DNA from: Welwitschia mirabilis
Taxonomy: Eukaryota > Gnetophyta > Gnetopsida > Welwitschiales
DNA length: 64,000 nucleotides
NCBI GenBank assembly: GCA_051453625.1
Contig: JBOZIK010000001.1
Location: forward strand, 97,122,972-97,186,971
Reading direction: 5' to 3'
Part shown: positions 25,201 to 36,489 of the stretch, piece by piece
Layout of the letters: every line of letters starts with the position of its first letter
How positions within the stretch are numbered: the stretch's first letter is position 1
Made by a program: the position numbers and the translations under genes
Notes under the pieces: model-generated
Told to the model about the DNA's origin: nothing
What the model saw: only the letters and a program-made list of their open reading frames with translations
Databases searched by the model: none

Positions 25201-25620
25201 TTAACTAACCGATTGCAAGTTATCTTTTAAAATTTTATGTGATGCTACTAATTATACAGTTGGATTCGTGCTAGGATAGAGGATAGATAGAAAATTAACC
25301 ATAATCTATTATGCTAGTAAAGAATTGGATGATACTCAATTAAACTACATGATTATAGAGAAAGGATTCCTAGCAATAATCTCTACCCTAGAGAAATTTA
25401 GGAAATATCTTTTAGGATCTAATTTGGTTATCTATATAGATCACTTAATCCTTAGATATTTTTTGCCAAAAGGATTCAAAAACAAGAGTAATCATATGGA
25501 TCCTTTTTTTATAGGATTTTGACTTAGAGCTTAAAGATAAAAAAGACTTTAATAACATAGTTGTAGATTACCTTTTACAAATAACTTAAGAAAATCTATA
25601 AACATTACTTTCCATTAATG
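25200..25620 (+). pseudogene. Gypsy-1 RNase H pseudogene
   Basis: An open frame at 25,325-25,522 reads LNYMIIEKGFLAIISTLEKF, then RKYLLGSNLVIYIDHLILRYF, the classic gypsy RNase H blocks. Upstream, near 25,238, CDATNYTVGFVLG keeps the first conserved aspartate region. The downstream part is frameshifted near 25,520. Confidence 0.8.
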
Positions 25621-26965
25621 ACACTTTTCCTAATGAATATATTTTCTTCATTAATAAAATACCTTAGTTTTCAAATATTAAAAACTACATATCCAAGATT
25701 ACTTCTTCTCATTAGATGCTTAATAAGAGAAATATATTATTAAACTAGGATAAATACTTATTTTGGGATAGTCCATATATTTTGAGTATTATGTAAACCA
25801 AGTCATACATAAATGTATGTCCCAAAATAAAACACATGATATTTTTAAACATTAATATTATAAGGCTTATGGAAGTAAATATTGGACCAATAAAACTACT
25901 AAAAAAGTCCTTTAATTTGGCTTTTAGTGGTCATACATTTTCAAAGACTCCTACTTATACTATAAATTTCATGACGATTGTCAAAAACTAGGAAGTATTT
26001 CATGAAGGAATATGATGCTTCTAAATCCCATTCTTGTTATTGAACCCTTTAATATCTAGAAAATAGATTTTCAAGGTCCTTATTCATCCTCAAATAGCCA
26101 TTAGTATATTATTGTTTGCATTGGTTACATAAATAAATGGGTAGAGACATGTGCATGTCAATCAAATGATGTCCAATTGTAATAACATTTTTCAAAGAAA
26201 ATATCTTAATGTGATATAACTGCCTGTAAGTTTTGATTAATGATGAAATAATACACTCTTATAATAGAATATTTAACAACCTTATTGTTAAGTATAAGAT
26301 TATCACAAAGTAGAAGCACCCTATCACCCCTGAACTAGTAGTTAAGTTAAGGTTACGAATAGAGAAATTAAGAAGATTTTATAGAAGGTAGTAAACTTAA
26401 CAAAAAAAGATTGGTATTTTAAGCTTAATTATGTTTTATCTGCATATTGCACAGCTTATGAAAAATCATTATAAATGTCTTATTTAGGTTAGTCTATATA
26501 AAAGATTAAAATTTAAACACAAGTCATACTAGGCAATTAAAAACATGAACTTAGATTTGGAGGTAGAAAGGAGAAAAAGGGCTATAAAACTTAATGGAGT
26601 AAAGGAAATTAAGAACTATGCCTATGAAAACATGAGGATCAACAAAGCAAAGTATAAAAGTTTTATGATTAAAACATTCTTAGAAAAATATTTAAGAATG
26701 AAAACTAATTTTTTCTCTATAAAACATGCTTGCATTTATTCTTAGGAGAACTAAGCACTATGTGGAAAGGTCCATTTGTAATAAAAAGGAATTTGCCTAA
26801 TGAAGTATTTTTCATTAAAAAAATCAAAAATCATCAATGATTCAAGGTTAATGAACATTACCTTAAATATTATCATCAATCTATTCTTGCAACTTATGAA
26901 TTTATAAGACTTAGAGATCCCAATTAATGGCCTTAAACAAAAATCAATGATACATGATCTCATTA
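25621..26965 (+). pseudogene. Gypsy-1 integrase pseudogene
   Basis: Core blocks near 26,068-26,190 (IDFQGPYSSS, INKWVETCACQSNDV) correspond to the first catalytic aspartate region and the strand that follows. The open frame at 26,545-26,745 reads LDLEVERRKRAIKLNGVKE and YAYENMRINKAKYKSF, the conserved helix before the C-terminal domain. The C-terminal domain is readable near 26,757-26,870 (MWKGPFVIKRNLPNEVFFI, FKVNEHYLKYYH). The order and wording agree with the Gypsy-2 and Gypsy-4 integrases. Many stops. Confidence 0.8.
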
Positions 26966-28218
26966 TCACTAAAGCAATAGTCTAGATTGAATACACCTAT
27001 GAGTTTTTAAAGAAGAGTTATGCTTACTTTGAGTATTATTGTTAAAATATGCATTTGTTTAAAATATTCTATTTCAATAAAACTTGGTTGAAAAGATGAA
27101 ATCGATCCTCATGTATGTTCTTTAAGTCTAAAGATTTTGGTGTGGACAAAATTTGTCTTCACTAGGATAATGAGCCAATAACCCTTCTAATATGCATAAA
27201 AAATGAATATTAGGAAATGAATAAAATAAAAATAATACATATATTCTGCAAATATATATAATATTAATTATTTAATTGGATTTAGTAAATTGCATTGAAG
27301 CTATAAATGATTACTAGCAATGCAGCTCTAATAATTTACTTTATAATATGTTCAACACATCAAGAATATAGACACTCATTGGTAATGTAGTACTAACTCC
27401 TTCATACATCAACATGCTCACTTCTATTGGAAGAAGATGTTATAATACTAGATGATGAATGTGAATCAAAGGCTTAAACTAAGTACATATATGTTAGTAG
27501 AAATAAAAAATAAAGGAATGATTAAAGTGGAAATCAAAGGCTTTTTGGGATCTATTGTCTTTTAACTTTCATACTTGTAGGTTGCAATTATTTCTTAAAT
27601 TTACATATGTTACTCAATCAAAACTATGCTTTGTTATTTTTGAAATCAAGTAAAAAATACAAAAGAATAATAAAGGTCATTAACTTAGATAAGCTTACTC
27701 ATTCATTCATTTGTTTTATGGTTTAGTCCATTAATGCATTCTTATCTCCATCACCTACTCCACTTTACTTTACTTCACTTCACTCTCATTTCATGAAAAA
27801 TAAATCATAATGCATAAAGTACCTTTTATGAATTGATTTTTCACTTAGTAGAATGATCACTTTGCATTAGTTATTTTTGTCCTTTCATAGTTTAGTTGCA
27901 TCATGTTGCATGATTTTTAATAAAGGACTCATCAAAATCTTTCTAAGGTTATATTATTAAAATGATTTTAATGTGCTTTATAATTAAAATTTAAGGATAA
28001 AATTAAATTTTGGTTAGTGGTTATGACATCTAATTTTTACATCATTTTTCATCAAAATTTTCACTTTGATGCCTTAGTTGTAGAAAATTGATCATAAAAT
28101 TTTCAATTTTATATAATTATTCACACTTGAGCACTTTCAATTTGGATAATTTCTCCATGTTTAATCATTTTTTATTAACTTTTTCTTAAGGATCTAGTAA
28201 AAGTCTAGTTAGAAGACA
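26966..28218 (+). other. Gypsy-1 3' untranslated region
   Basis: Lies between integrase and the 3' LTR. No additional ORF is visible, unlike the 2.8 kb equivalent in Gypsy-2. It holds the segment shared with Gypsy-2 (27,295-27,340). The last bases before the LTR (ctagttagaagaca) are only weakly purine-rich, so the polypurine tract is eroded. Confidence 0.5.
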
Positions 28219-30490
28219 TGTTAACCTATGAAAATTAACATTCTAATGAAGTTAATTAATCGATTTATCTTAATGAAAGATATTAATATAATTGATTTTA
28301 TTAAAAAATATCTTTTTTTAGTTTTTCATAATAATTATAAACTTATTATTTGTTTGTAAAATCTTCAAGATAATTATCACATTTAGAAGACATGCTTAAA
28401 AGTTAATGATAATCTAAGCTAAAATGCTAAAGGTACCACTCAAGTTACCTACGACTGTCGGTCCTTCTACATAAACAACCTTCATTCTTATGTTTTTGAT
28501 TTACCATGCAAATTTGAATTGAATGAAGTTATGAGCTTGATTATATTTTACTTTGGAAATAACTTGTAGGTTTGATGACATGAAGTTCAATGACACATGG
28601 TAGTTATTTGCAATACTTCTTAAAGGTTCAGCTAGCAAGGTGACCTTGCATATGGTAGAGTAAAGACCAAAACATAAAGTCCCTCCTTAAATAAATCCCA
28701 TATATGCATGCTTCTTCATTTAAATCGGATCCATATATAGGTGGTAACATAATCCATATTACTAGTTGTACACAATGCTATGTAGAGTATTGTGGCCTTA
28801 GCTAAACCAATGTGTACATTGGTAGGCTTATCCCACATTCCCTACATACTATCTTTAGTATGTTATGCTCGATGCCGCTTAACGCATATTGGATTATGTT
28901 AGTGAATATCAGTGCTTCTAGCCATTTCTATTTCTTAAGAAGGATGAGATGTATGTAGTAGCTACTTGTACTTATGTGGTGAGGCCTACCACCATTATTC
29001 CACCTTCATCCCATTACAACCATTATAGAACCTTCATCATAATGGATTGATATTATTATTAGAACCAATACTACATGGTAAAGTAACACATCATTTATGG
29101 TTAAGTACCACATATGTAGTATGAATGTCGGAACCGTGGTTAGTATGATAGCTAACCATTATTGTACAATCCTACAGAAAAGGATAATAAGCATGACAAG
29201 TCATCTCAATGGAAGTAGTTACCCTCCCTTTGTATTCTATATGAAAAAGAGGGTTACTATCATGTGATCATATAGGAACCTTAGGTACCTACTTAGGCAT
29301 TTAAACACACACATTATACACATAGGGAGTGATTGATATATGTCCACAGAATGAGGAACAAATGCCTTATGTATTAGTACATGGATACCTATGCAATTTT
29401 ATAATACCCTCTTCGATTTGTAGGTGGATTATGTAGTATGAATGGGATATCCCATTATAGCTGACAAGTATACATGATTGAATAGTATTCCTATTAATCT
29501 CTTAGCATACACTAGGCTCTGCCTTTATGAACCACCTTGTAGCAGTGATGATAATGATACATAGTAAGACATGTTGTATTACTAAGTAGGATGATAGTAA
29601 AGATTCATAATAATGTTAACGATTATCAAAAGTATGAGCATCCAAGAGCTAAGTGTTAATCACATTAGAAGAATCTTTAAGTAAATGAATAGATGACAAA
29701 ACACCCTATATAATGTTATCATTTTGTAACTACTCATCTAATACTATAAGCTAAAGTCTTGTAATCATCCCTCACCTCCATATTTATCTATAAAAGGACT
29801 TGAGCATTTTATTATAATATATTTTATTTTAGAGAAGTTTGAACCTTTAGAACATCAATTATGATGGCCTTCTAAGAAACACTTTAAAAACTGAGCTTAT
29901 CTTACAAGGATTTCTTGAAGAGTTCTATCTTCATCCCTCTTTTGTTAATGTAAAGTATGTTTTGCATAATACTTATGATTTCAATTTGCAAGTTACTTTT
30001 TATTTGAAATACTTAAGTAACTACTTAAAAATCATGCTTCATTTTATTAGAACAAATTATTTAATCACTTGATTTAACTCTTTTAGTTTATGGATCTTAA
30101 GTACCTAGAGTCCTTACTTTCCATTATTATTTTAAGGCTGTAAAGAATTTAGTAATAATTGAATTCATTATTACTCATATGATGAATGAGATATGTCATC
30201 ATGTTCCTAGCTAATTTACTTAATAGTCTGAAGTGTGTTGTAGGGAGATTATAGAATATCATTAGAGTAAAGGATTACTAATAAATAAGTTGATGAAATC
30301 TTAGAGCTTTCTTGCTTCCCTTTTTTTCCAAGTTAAAGTTTTATAACCACTTTTCCCACTCTTTTTCCTTTTATATATTTTTGGAATTATAACTTGTAAG
30401 AAGTAAAAGTGATAAAACTTTTACAAAGCTACCCTAGTTATCCTAGTGGAAAGAATGATACTAAGTAAAAACTTAGTTAAATATAGTTTA
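28219..30490 (+). repeat. Gypsy-1 3' LTR, interrupted
   Basis: Begins tgttaacctatgaaaatt and follows the 5' LTR closely to about 28,580. It resumes at about 29,535 and runs through the TATA element (29,789-29,797) to about 30,490. Without the insert it is about 1.3 kb, equal to the 5' LTR. Confidence 0.75.
28580..29535. mobile_element. Insert of about 0.95 kb inside the Gypsy-1 3' LTR
   Basis: This stretch is absent from the 5' LTR and from the orphan LTR, where the flanking bases are continuous. It is visibly richer in G and C and keeps several CpG (for example cgatgccgcttaacgc near 28,871 and gtcggaaccgtgg near 29,127), unlike its surroundings. No coding frame, no clear terminal inverted repeat and no clean target duplication were found, so its class is unknown. 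A solo LTR or a short non-autonomous element is possible. Confidence 0.55.
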
Positions 30491-30559
30491 TTATATAAAA
30501 TGAACAAGTTAGTTGATCAATCTAATGAATGAACATGGTTTGTGGATGACAAAGTTAAT

Positions 30560-30842
30560 TGACCGTAAACTAGTAAAATTTTCATGACAAGTTAGAAATG
30601 TGAAAATGAAGGTGATTTATGCAAAAATACTAGCATCACTGGTTGAGCTGAGTAGTGGAATAGATGTTTTATCTTGAATTATCATCAACTTTTAAGCATG
30701 TCCTCTAAATGTAATAATTATCCTAAGAATGTCATAAGAAATAACAAGTTCATAATTATTATAAAAAATCAATAGAATACATTTTTTTGTACTAAAATGG
30801 ATTATATTAATATCTTTAATAAAGATAAATTGGTCAATTAAT
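30560..30842 (-). repeat. Inverted fragment of the Gypsy-1 LTR family
   Basis: The reverse complement of this stretch aligns with the first part of the Gypsy-1 5' LTR (about 18,860-19,130). For example, ttttaagcatgtcct and aatgtaataattat near 30,690-30,725 are the reverse of the aggacatgcttaaaa region. The LTR terminus itself is missing, and the fragment abuts the RT catalytic box of Gypsy-3 at 30,843. Confidence 0.7.
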
Positions 30843-31440
30843 TTCATCCATAAATATCTTCATATAATATTCCAATAAATCAAATAATATACCAAGGATA
30901 CAACATTGGAAAATAGTAGAAGTGTTGCAAAAACTAAATGAAATACATTTGTAGGCAATAGTTTCATAAGACAAAACTAAAGAAATTTTCTCTTAATCCT
31001 TAGGAATAATTTATATTTGAATATAGTATAAAAATTTATAAAAAATAAATAAAAAGAATGCCCAACAGATTTCTCAAGAATTTGATAAAAAACTAGAAGA
31101 GAAAAATGGTCTTTACTAGTTAAAACATTAAGTTCCTATAATTAATACACATTATCCACTTCATAATAGTTATAGAAAGAATAGAATCATTATGTTCATT
31201 AGGAATTAAGATTGTTATTAATTTCTTAACTATACTTTATATTAAATTAATGCACTTGATATCCAAGATTGAATAGATTATGTCATTACCTAAAAGGTTT
31301 ATAAATTTTTTATTGACTAATTTGTTCAAGGTTGGATTAATTCTTCTTTGGGATTCAATAGTTAATTTGGCATTCTTCTTAGGATAGGTGTGATATATGT
31401 AAATACTAGGATCTATGCCTTTAATGTATGAAAGCATTTA
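30843..31440 (-). pseudogene. Gypsy-3 reverse transcriptase fragment
   Basis: Read on the minus strand from 31,437: YIKGIDPSIYIYHTYPKKNA, SQRRINPTLNKLVNKKFINL, CINYRNL near 31,130, then SFCNTSTIFQCCILGILFDL and YYMKIFMDE ending at 30,843. This is the Athila-type RT from its N-terminus to the catalytic box, which reads FMDE. It stops exactly there, at the inverted LTR fragment. It overlaps by about 100 bases with the RT end of Gypsy-2 at 18,720-18,828. Confidence 0.8.
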
Positions 31441-32460
31441 ATCTAAGGCTTGCTTATACTTCTATCTAACAAGGAATTCTTATAAGGTATAGAGAAAGAT
31501 GAGTTAATAACCATTGGAAAAATTAAACTTTTACCCAAGAAGGCATAATTAAGATCACTAAGAGTGGTTTTGGATCAATCAAAGGCTCACTATCTAAGTC
31601 AATGTTAAAATCATGCTTAAAAGAAAAAGATAAGGTAAAACAAATTTTGGGTATAAGGAGATAACTTAAGCTCTAAAGACTCAGTTTTTAGGTTGTCAGT
31701 GTGTTTCAAGTCATCATTACTTAAATGTTTCTCTATTATATTAAAGATGTTATCTTAAGATTCATGTGCATAAAACATATTTTTATGATACCATTCCTAT
31801 AGTTATTCAAGTTATTTAAAATTGCAAGAAAAGGTTCACCTAAGATTATAGGAATGATATGATTGGTTGTGCTTTTCATTTTCAAAGCTACAAACTCTAT
31901 AAATAAGTAATACATAGCCATTTACTATCTCTAAAGATGACTTTAAATAATTTTTAACTAGTTTTAATTAGATTTTAGTACTTTTAGGGTCATCTAAGCC
32001 CAGTTTCTTATAGACGTAAAAAGGTAAAAAATTATTAATGGCTTCCAAGACTAATAAGGTTATCTTAATATGTTTATCTCTAATAGTGATTGAAATTTTT
32101 AAAAATTCTAGATTTTGAAGGGATTTGATTTTAAATTATTAAATTCATTTGTTAGGATAAAAATACTTTACTCTTTGCATTCATTCTATTCTTTAACTGT
32201 GCATAAGTCTTTAAGACATTTTGCATAGAAAGCAACTTACTAGATTCCAAAAGAGAGATGTAATTTTGAATTTCTTGAAATTCTCAAGAGCCTCTTATTG
32301 TTTTTTTGCTATTTGATAATTTATAAATTATTGAAGAAAAGATAAATTCTATTTTTCTAATGAAACATATCTTTCTTATTCTTTTTCAATTTTCCTATGC
32401 TCACTAGGATTCTTAGGTACTTCATTCTCATGTATTAAAGCTTATTCTAAGGTTTGGTTA
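31441..32460 (-). pseudogene. Gypsy-3 gag-end, protease and protease-RT linker fragment
   Basis: On the minus strand, the protease is readable near 32,060-31,740: FYVYKKLGLDDPKSTKI, then an open frame 31,921-31,736 with YLFIEFVALKMKSTTNHI and PIILGEPFLAILNNLNNYRN, the flap and C-terminal blocks of Athila-type protease. The DLGAS-type active site reads VLEAI, so the catalytic aspartate is lost. The fragment ends at about 32,460, just before the orphan LTR at 32,474. Confidence 0.75.
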
Positions 32461-32473
32461 ATCTTCTTTCTAC

Positions 32474-33828
32474 TCCTTGGGTGCATGTTAGCATGTAAAA
32501 ATTAACATTCTAATCAAGTTATCTGATTAATTTAGTTTAACAAAAGACATCAAAATAATTTATTTATCATGAAATTATGTCTTCTTCTACTATTTAACAT
32601 AATTGACTTATCATATTCTCATGATTTTTTTAAATAGTGATCACATTTTGAAGGACATGCTAAAACATGAAGATTATTTAGCATGAAACACTAGTACTGC
32701 TAGCTAGGTTAGTAGGGTCACTAGTTGTTTTGAGCAAAACACTTAAATTTTTACATTATAAACTTCTCATGAAGAAAAAATACATTTATATTCTTAATCT
32801 GATTTCACATCAGAAATAACTTGTGTTTTCAACAACACATGTAAATAAAAAGAATAACATGTAGCAATGACTTATGATAGTGATCAATGAGATGATATGG
32901 AAAACACATGAAAATGATAGTAATTAGCAAAATCAGTAGCATCAGAAGCCAAGTCTTGGAATCATTATAATGATTTTTACCTAATGTAAGAGGATAAAAA
33001 ATCAACTTAATTCTACCTTATAAACTTTGTAACTTCTCACCTAATGTCATATGCAAAGGGCTTCTAGCCATCCCCTATTCCATGAATACTTGTAAAAGGG
33101 CCTTAAGCCATCATTTTTAATATCTTTTATTTTGGCAAACTAGTGGAATCCTTGAAGTGTCACAGTTGATATAGCTTTTTGAGTACCTTCTTTGGGAGTG
33201 AACTTTTTTTGAGGATAGCTTAAGAAATTCATACTAGCTTTCTTCTTCCTTTAATTTAATGTGCATTTTTTCTAATACAAAGTAGTTTTTTCCTTTTGAT
33301 TTAAAGCTGAAAATAATTTTGAACTCATAATACTTGAATGAAAACTGTAGTATAAAGTTTTATTGTTACTTGAGTGAATTTTGTAGTTAGCTGGTTTAAG
33401 TATCTTTTATTTATTGAACTTTAACTATTTTAAGTCTTTATTTTCCATTATTATTTAAGAGCTGTAAAGGATCAAGTGACTATTAAGTTCAACAATCTTA
33501 ATATGGTGAATGAAATTATGTCACCATGATATAATCCATCATCACTTGATAGTTTAAGTATGTTTCAAGAATTTGTAGATATATTTGAATTGAAGTATTG
33601 TTGGAGGAAAATTTGAGTTAAACCTAAAAGGTTGTTTACTTCTTCATCTCTTCAAACAAAGTTTTAATAACACTCTTAAACCCTCTCTTCTCTTCTTGAT
33701 TTGATTGTAATTATAAGATTAAAAAACTTGCATAAGTTCTATTAAGTTACTATAATTATTATTATGAAGGAATAGTACTACATCTTTATCTAGTTTATTT
33801 TAGTTTGTTTATATTATGAATGAATAGA
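32474..33828 (+). repeat. Orphan Athila-type 5' LTR
   Basis: Begins tgttagcatgtaaaaatt and aligns to the Gypsy-1 LTRs throughout, with the mutated TATA (tgtaaaagg at 33,091) and the block atggtgaatgaaattatg near 33,506. It is directly followed by a primer-binding site, so it is the 5' LTR of an element whose internal coding region is missing. Confidence 0.8.
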
Positions 33829-33830
33829 TT

Positions 33831-33849
33831 TTGGTACTATTACCAAGAA
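33831..33849 (+). promoter_or_regulatory. Primer-binding site (tRNA-Asp type), strongly deaminated
   Basis: Reads ttggtactattaccaagaa. Compared with the tRNA-Asp complement used by Athila elements (ttggcgccgttgccgggga), 11 of 19 positions match and all eight differences are C-to-T or G-to-A. It lies a few bases after the LTR end. Confidence 0.75.
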
Positions 33850-34267
33850 GAATGCTATAGTAGCTTCTTAGGAGGAATACAATTTTACTTTCTTTTAAGT
33901 TTTTAGTTTACTTTTATTATATCTTATATGTTGTAAACCTTAGTTACTTAAATATTAAGTACATTAAGCTTTTAATCAAATGATTAGGTATTCTTATTTA
34001 AAGTCCTTATTGAAATAAGATGAGATTTTAAATTAATCTTACTTTGATATTTTCATAATTTACCATGAAAATGATAAAAACTATGTTAGAAGATTTTTAG
34101 GAGAAAAGATATCTAAACATTTAAAAATATATCTAAACATTTAAAATGAGATAACCCCATTATGTGAGGAATTAAAATCACATAATGGAACTAATAAATT
34201 AAAAATTTTAACAGGATATAGTAATTTATGTTAAACTTATTTACTTATTTAAATTCTTGGTAAATAT
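33850..34267. other. Short leader remnant after the orphan LTR
   Basis: The first 50 bases match the Gypsy-1 leader (atagtagctt ... caattttactttc). Beyond that no motif is seen, apart from a tandem duplication of atatctaaacatttaaa near 34,109-34,144. The rest of the element is missing, replaced by the SIRE-like array. Confidence 0.5.
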
Positions 34268-35021
34268 GATAAGTGTACTATATTATGAATAGACATTTTC
34301 TTCCTTATGTTATGTAATTAATATATTTTATGCATTACTAAATACATGAGCATATGTACAAGTACATGTACTCTTACCTAGAGCCAAGAAGTACAAATGA
34401 GTAGATTTACTCTATCATGATTTTTATCTTCTTGAGATGTGTAAAGGCACTTGATTTATAGCATACTTATTATTTTATTCATTGGAATTAAAGAGTTTTG
34501 TTCATTATGCCACATGACCATTTTGAGATTTATGCATTTATTCTTTTGATGCATGTCTTGATGAATTAAACTTAGTTATGAGCCTATGAAGGATTAAGAA
34601 GAAGCTAGAATGAGGAAATGATGCACGTAATTAGCCTTGTTAATTAAAGAAAGAAGATAAATCATCCTAGTTAGATGCATAAGCCATAAATACGATCTCT
34701 TTTAATACTTCAAGTCAATTATTACTCATTCCACTTATCAATGTTGAATCATATGATCTTGAGCTATGTACCTTTGTTTATCTATATATAGAGATCTTTT
34801 CCTCTCTTGTAAAGAGACGATAATTTTAATTTTTTCATATAAGTATATCTTCTTCTTTCTTTTCTCTTTATTTCATTCTCTTATTTATGGATCTTGAAGC
34901 TTACATGTTTGGAGAACTATTGGACTTAAATCTTAATCAATATTCAACTATCAAGTACTAACTAATCTTCCTTAGTAAGATTTTTACTCTTATTATCCAT
35001 ATGATCTATTTTTAAGATTAT
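34268..35021 (+). repeat. 760-bp segment preceding SIRE-like LTR A (copy 1)
   Basis: Aligns throughout with 41,150-41,890, which precedes LTR B. Shared strings are attatgaatagacattttc (near 34,281), tatcttcttgagatgtg (near 34,425) and atattcaactatcaa (near 34,940). It contains a TATA-like run (ctatatatag near 34,783) followed by a pyrimidine-rich leader, so it looks promoter-like. No coding frame. It may be the 3' internal part of an upstream element copy, or a separate LTR carried along by duplication. Confidence 0.7.
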
Positions 35022-36429
35022 TGTTAAAATTTTAGTTTTGATGATTCCACTTATCAAATGTAATGTATCTATTGTATAAATAGATTAAATTAAAGAACAT
35101 CAAACCATAAAAAAAATCAAAACCTAAAGTTAATATTACATATAATATTCAACTCAAATTTCATGAATGTAAAAACAAATTTGATTAAAGATGTCTACAT
35201 ATGTAGAGACATCTATGGACCAAACATTTGCTATATGATAGACATTTATGCTGAACAAGACTTTATCATAAAAAACAAAAAAGAATCTATCTTGATAAAG
35301 ATATCTATACTGAAGCAAGGACTTGAGATAGGTAAAAGATATCTACCACATTAAAAACATCTATACTCCTTTAACTATTAAAAGATATCTACATAGTTGA
35401 AAATGTCTCTACTAAACTAAAAGCGATAAAAAAGACAAATTGTACTTTGATGAATTATTTACATCTTATAAAATCAATCAAGTTTTACAACTTGAATTCA
35501 TAAGCATAAGGATCATAAAAACTATAGTTTAAGTTTTATTAAAATTAGCTAGTCTGACTAGAGATGTTTTTCATGTTAAAGATGTCTACCTTATAAGATA
35601 CATCTACCATTTCAAAGATGTCTATCTTGCAATTTTGTGAAAAATAAATTATCCATTAAACACATAAAGCTTAATCATTTTTATCCATTATATAGTGATT
35701 ACATGTTTTAAAATGACCATCTCTCTAAGGCAATTGAAAGAAAGACATCAAAAGTATAAAGAGCATAAAGAGGAAAGAAAAAAAAGTGACTCGCATGAGT
35801 AGTTAGTAGTACACACATAGATTTCAACTATTTTTTGCAAAGGACTATTTGGTGAATACATTACCTAATCATTAATTCTTATAAAGATACATCACTCTAA
35901 TCTTTGACACTCATGAATGATACTAACAAGGAAGAACTCAAGCACTTCATTAAAAAGACATCTTTTTAGGATACTTGTTTTATTTATTATCATTATTTAT
36001 TGGAACTTAAATTAACAAACTATTATATTTTGAATAAACTCATTATAGCCGATTTCTTATATTCAATCATAGGATACCTTGATAGAATTTTTATATTATA
36101 AGATAATCCTTATATGGGTGTGCTTCTATAATTGTGTGTGAGCACATTTATATTTTTTATTTATTGAATATTCCTAAGGAGAAGAGAGTGCTACCTTGAG
36201 AGAAGAATCTCAATTGTATGTATGAATGATGATGCCTTAAAACCACTATTTTATAGGTTAATAATATATAAAGGTGTAAGAGAAATCTATCCTCTATGTG
36301 TGGATATACTTAAGTTGGGGAATCACGTTAATTTAGTAAGGTATTTATTATATAAATTTTAAATTTTTTAGTAGAATTTTTTTAGGGTAGATCTCATTTA
36401 TCCCTCCTCTATAAGTTCAATGATTCTTA
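35022..36429 (+). repeat. SIRE-like LTR A (1.4 kb)
   Basis: Begins tgttaaaattttagttttga and ends in gattctta just before a primer-binding site. It matches LTRs B, C and D, for example at ctacacacatagattt near 35,811 (B near 42,665). The 5' part carries about a dozen close variants of agatgtcta in both orientations (see findings). The open frame at 35,163-35,354 is fortuitous. Confidence 0.8.
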
Positions 36430-36431
36430 AG

Positions 36432-36443
36432 TGGTAACAAATC
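36432..36443 (+). promoter_or_regulatory. SIRE unit 1 primer-binding site (initiator tRNA-Met)
   Basis: tggtaacaaatc matches the initiator-Met site tggtatcagagc at 9 of 12 positions and follows LTR A by two bases. The copy at 43,274 is better preserved. Confidence 0.65.
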
Positions 36444-36489
36444 AAGTACTCATAAAAAGTAAGTAACATTCTTGAGTAAATTATATAAG

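Larger units (their letters stand above)
18829..30490 (+). mobile_element. Gypsy-1: degenerate Athila-like Ty3/gypsy element, plus strand
   Basis: Direct LTR repeats (about 18,829-20,140 and 28,219-30,490) bound an internal region with gag, protease, RT, RNase H and integrase in gypsy order on the plus strand. The total is about 11.7 kb, of which about 0.95 kb is a later insert inside the 3' LTR and 710 bases are unknown N. LTRs differ by many substitutions (roughly one in four or five by eye) and several indels, so the insertion is old. Every domain has stops. The assignment to Athila rests on the protease/RT wording, the LTR family and the tRNA-Asp site seen in the related orphan LTR at 32,474. 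Confidence 0.8.
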
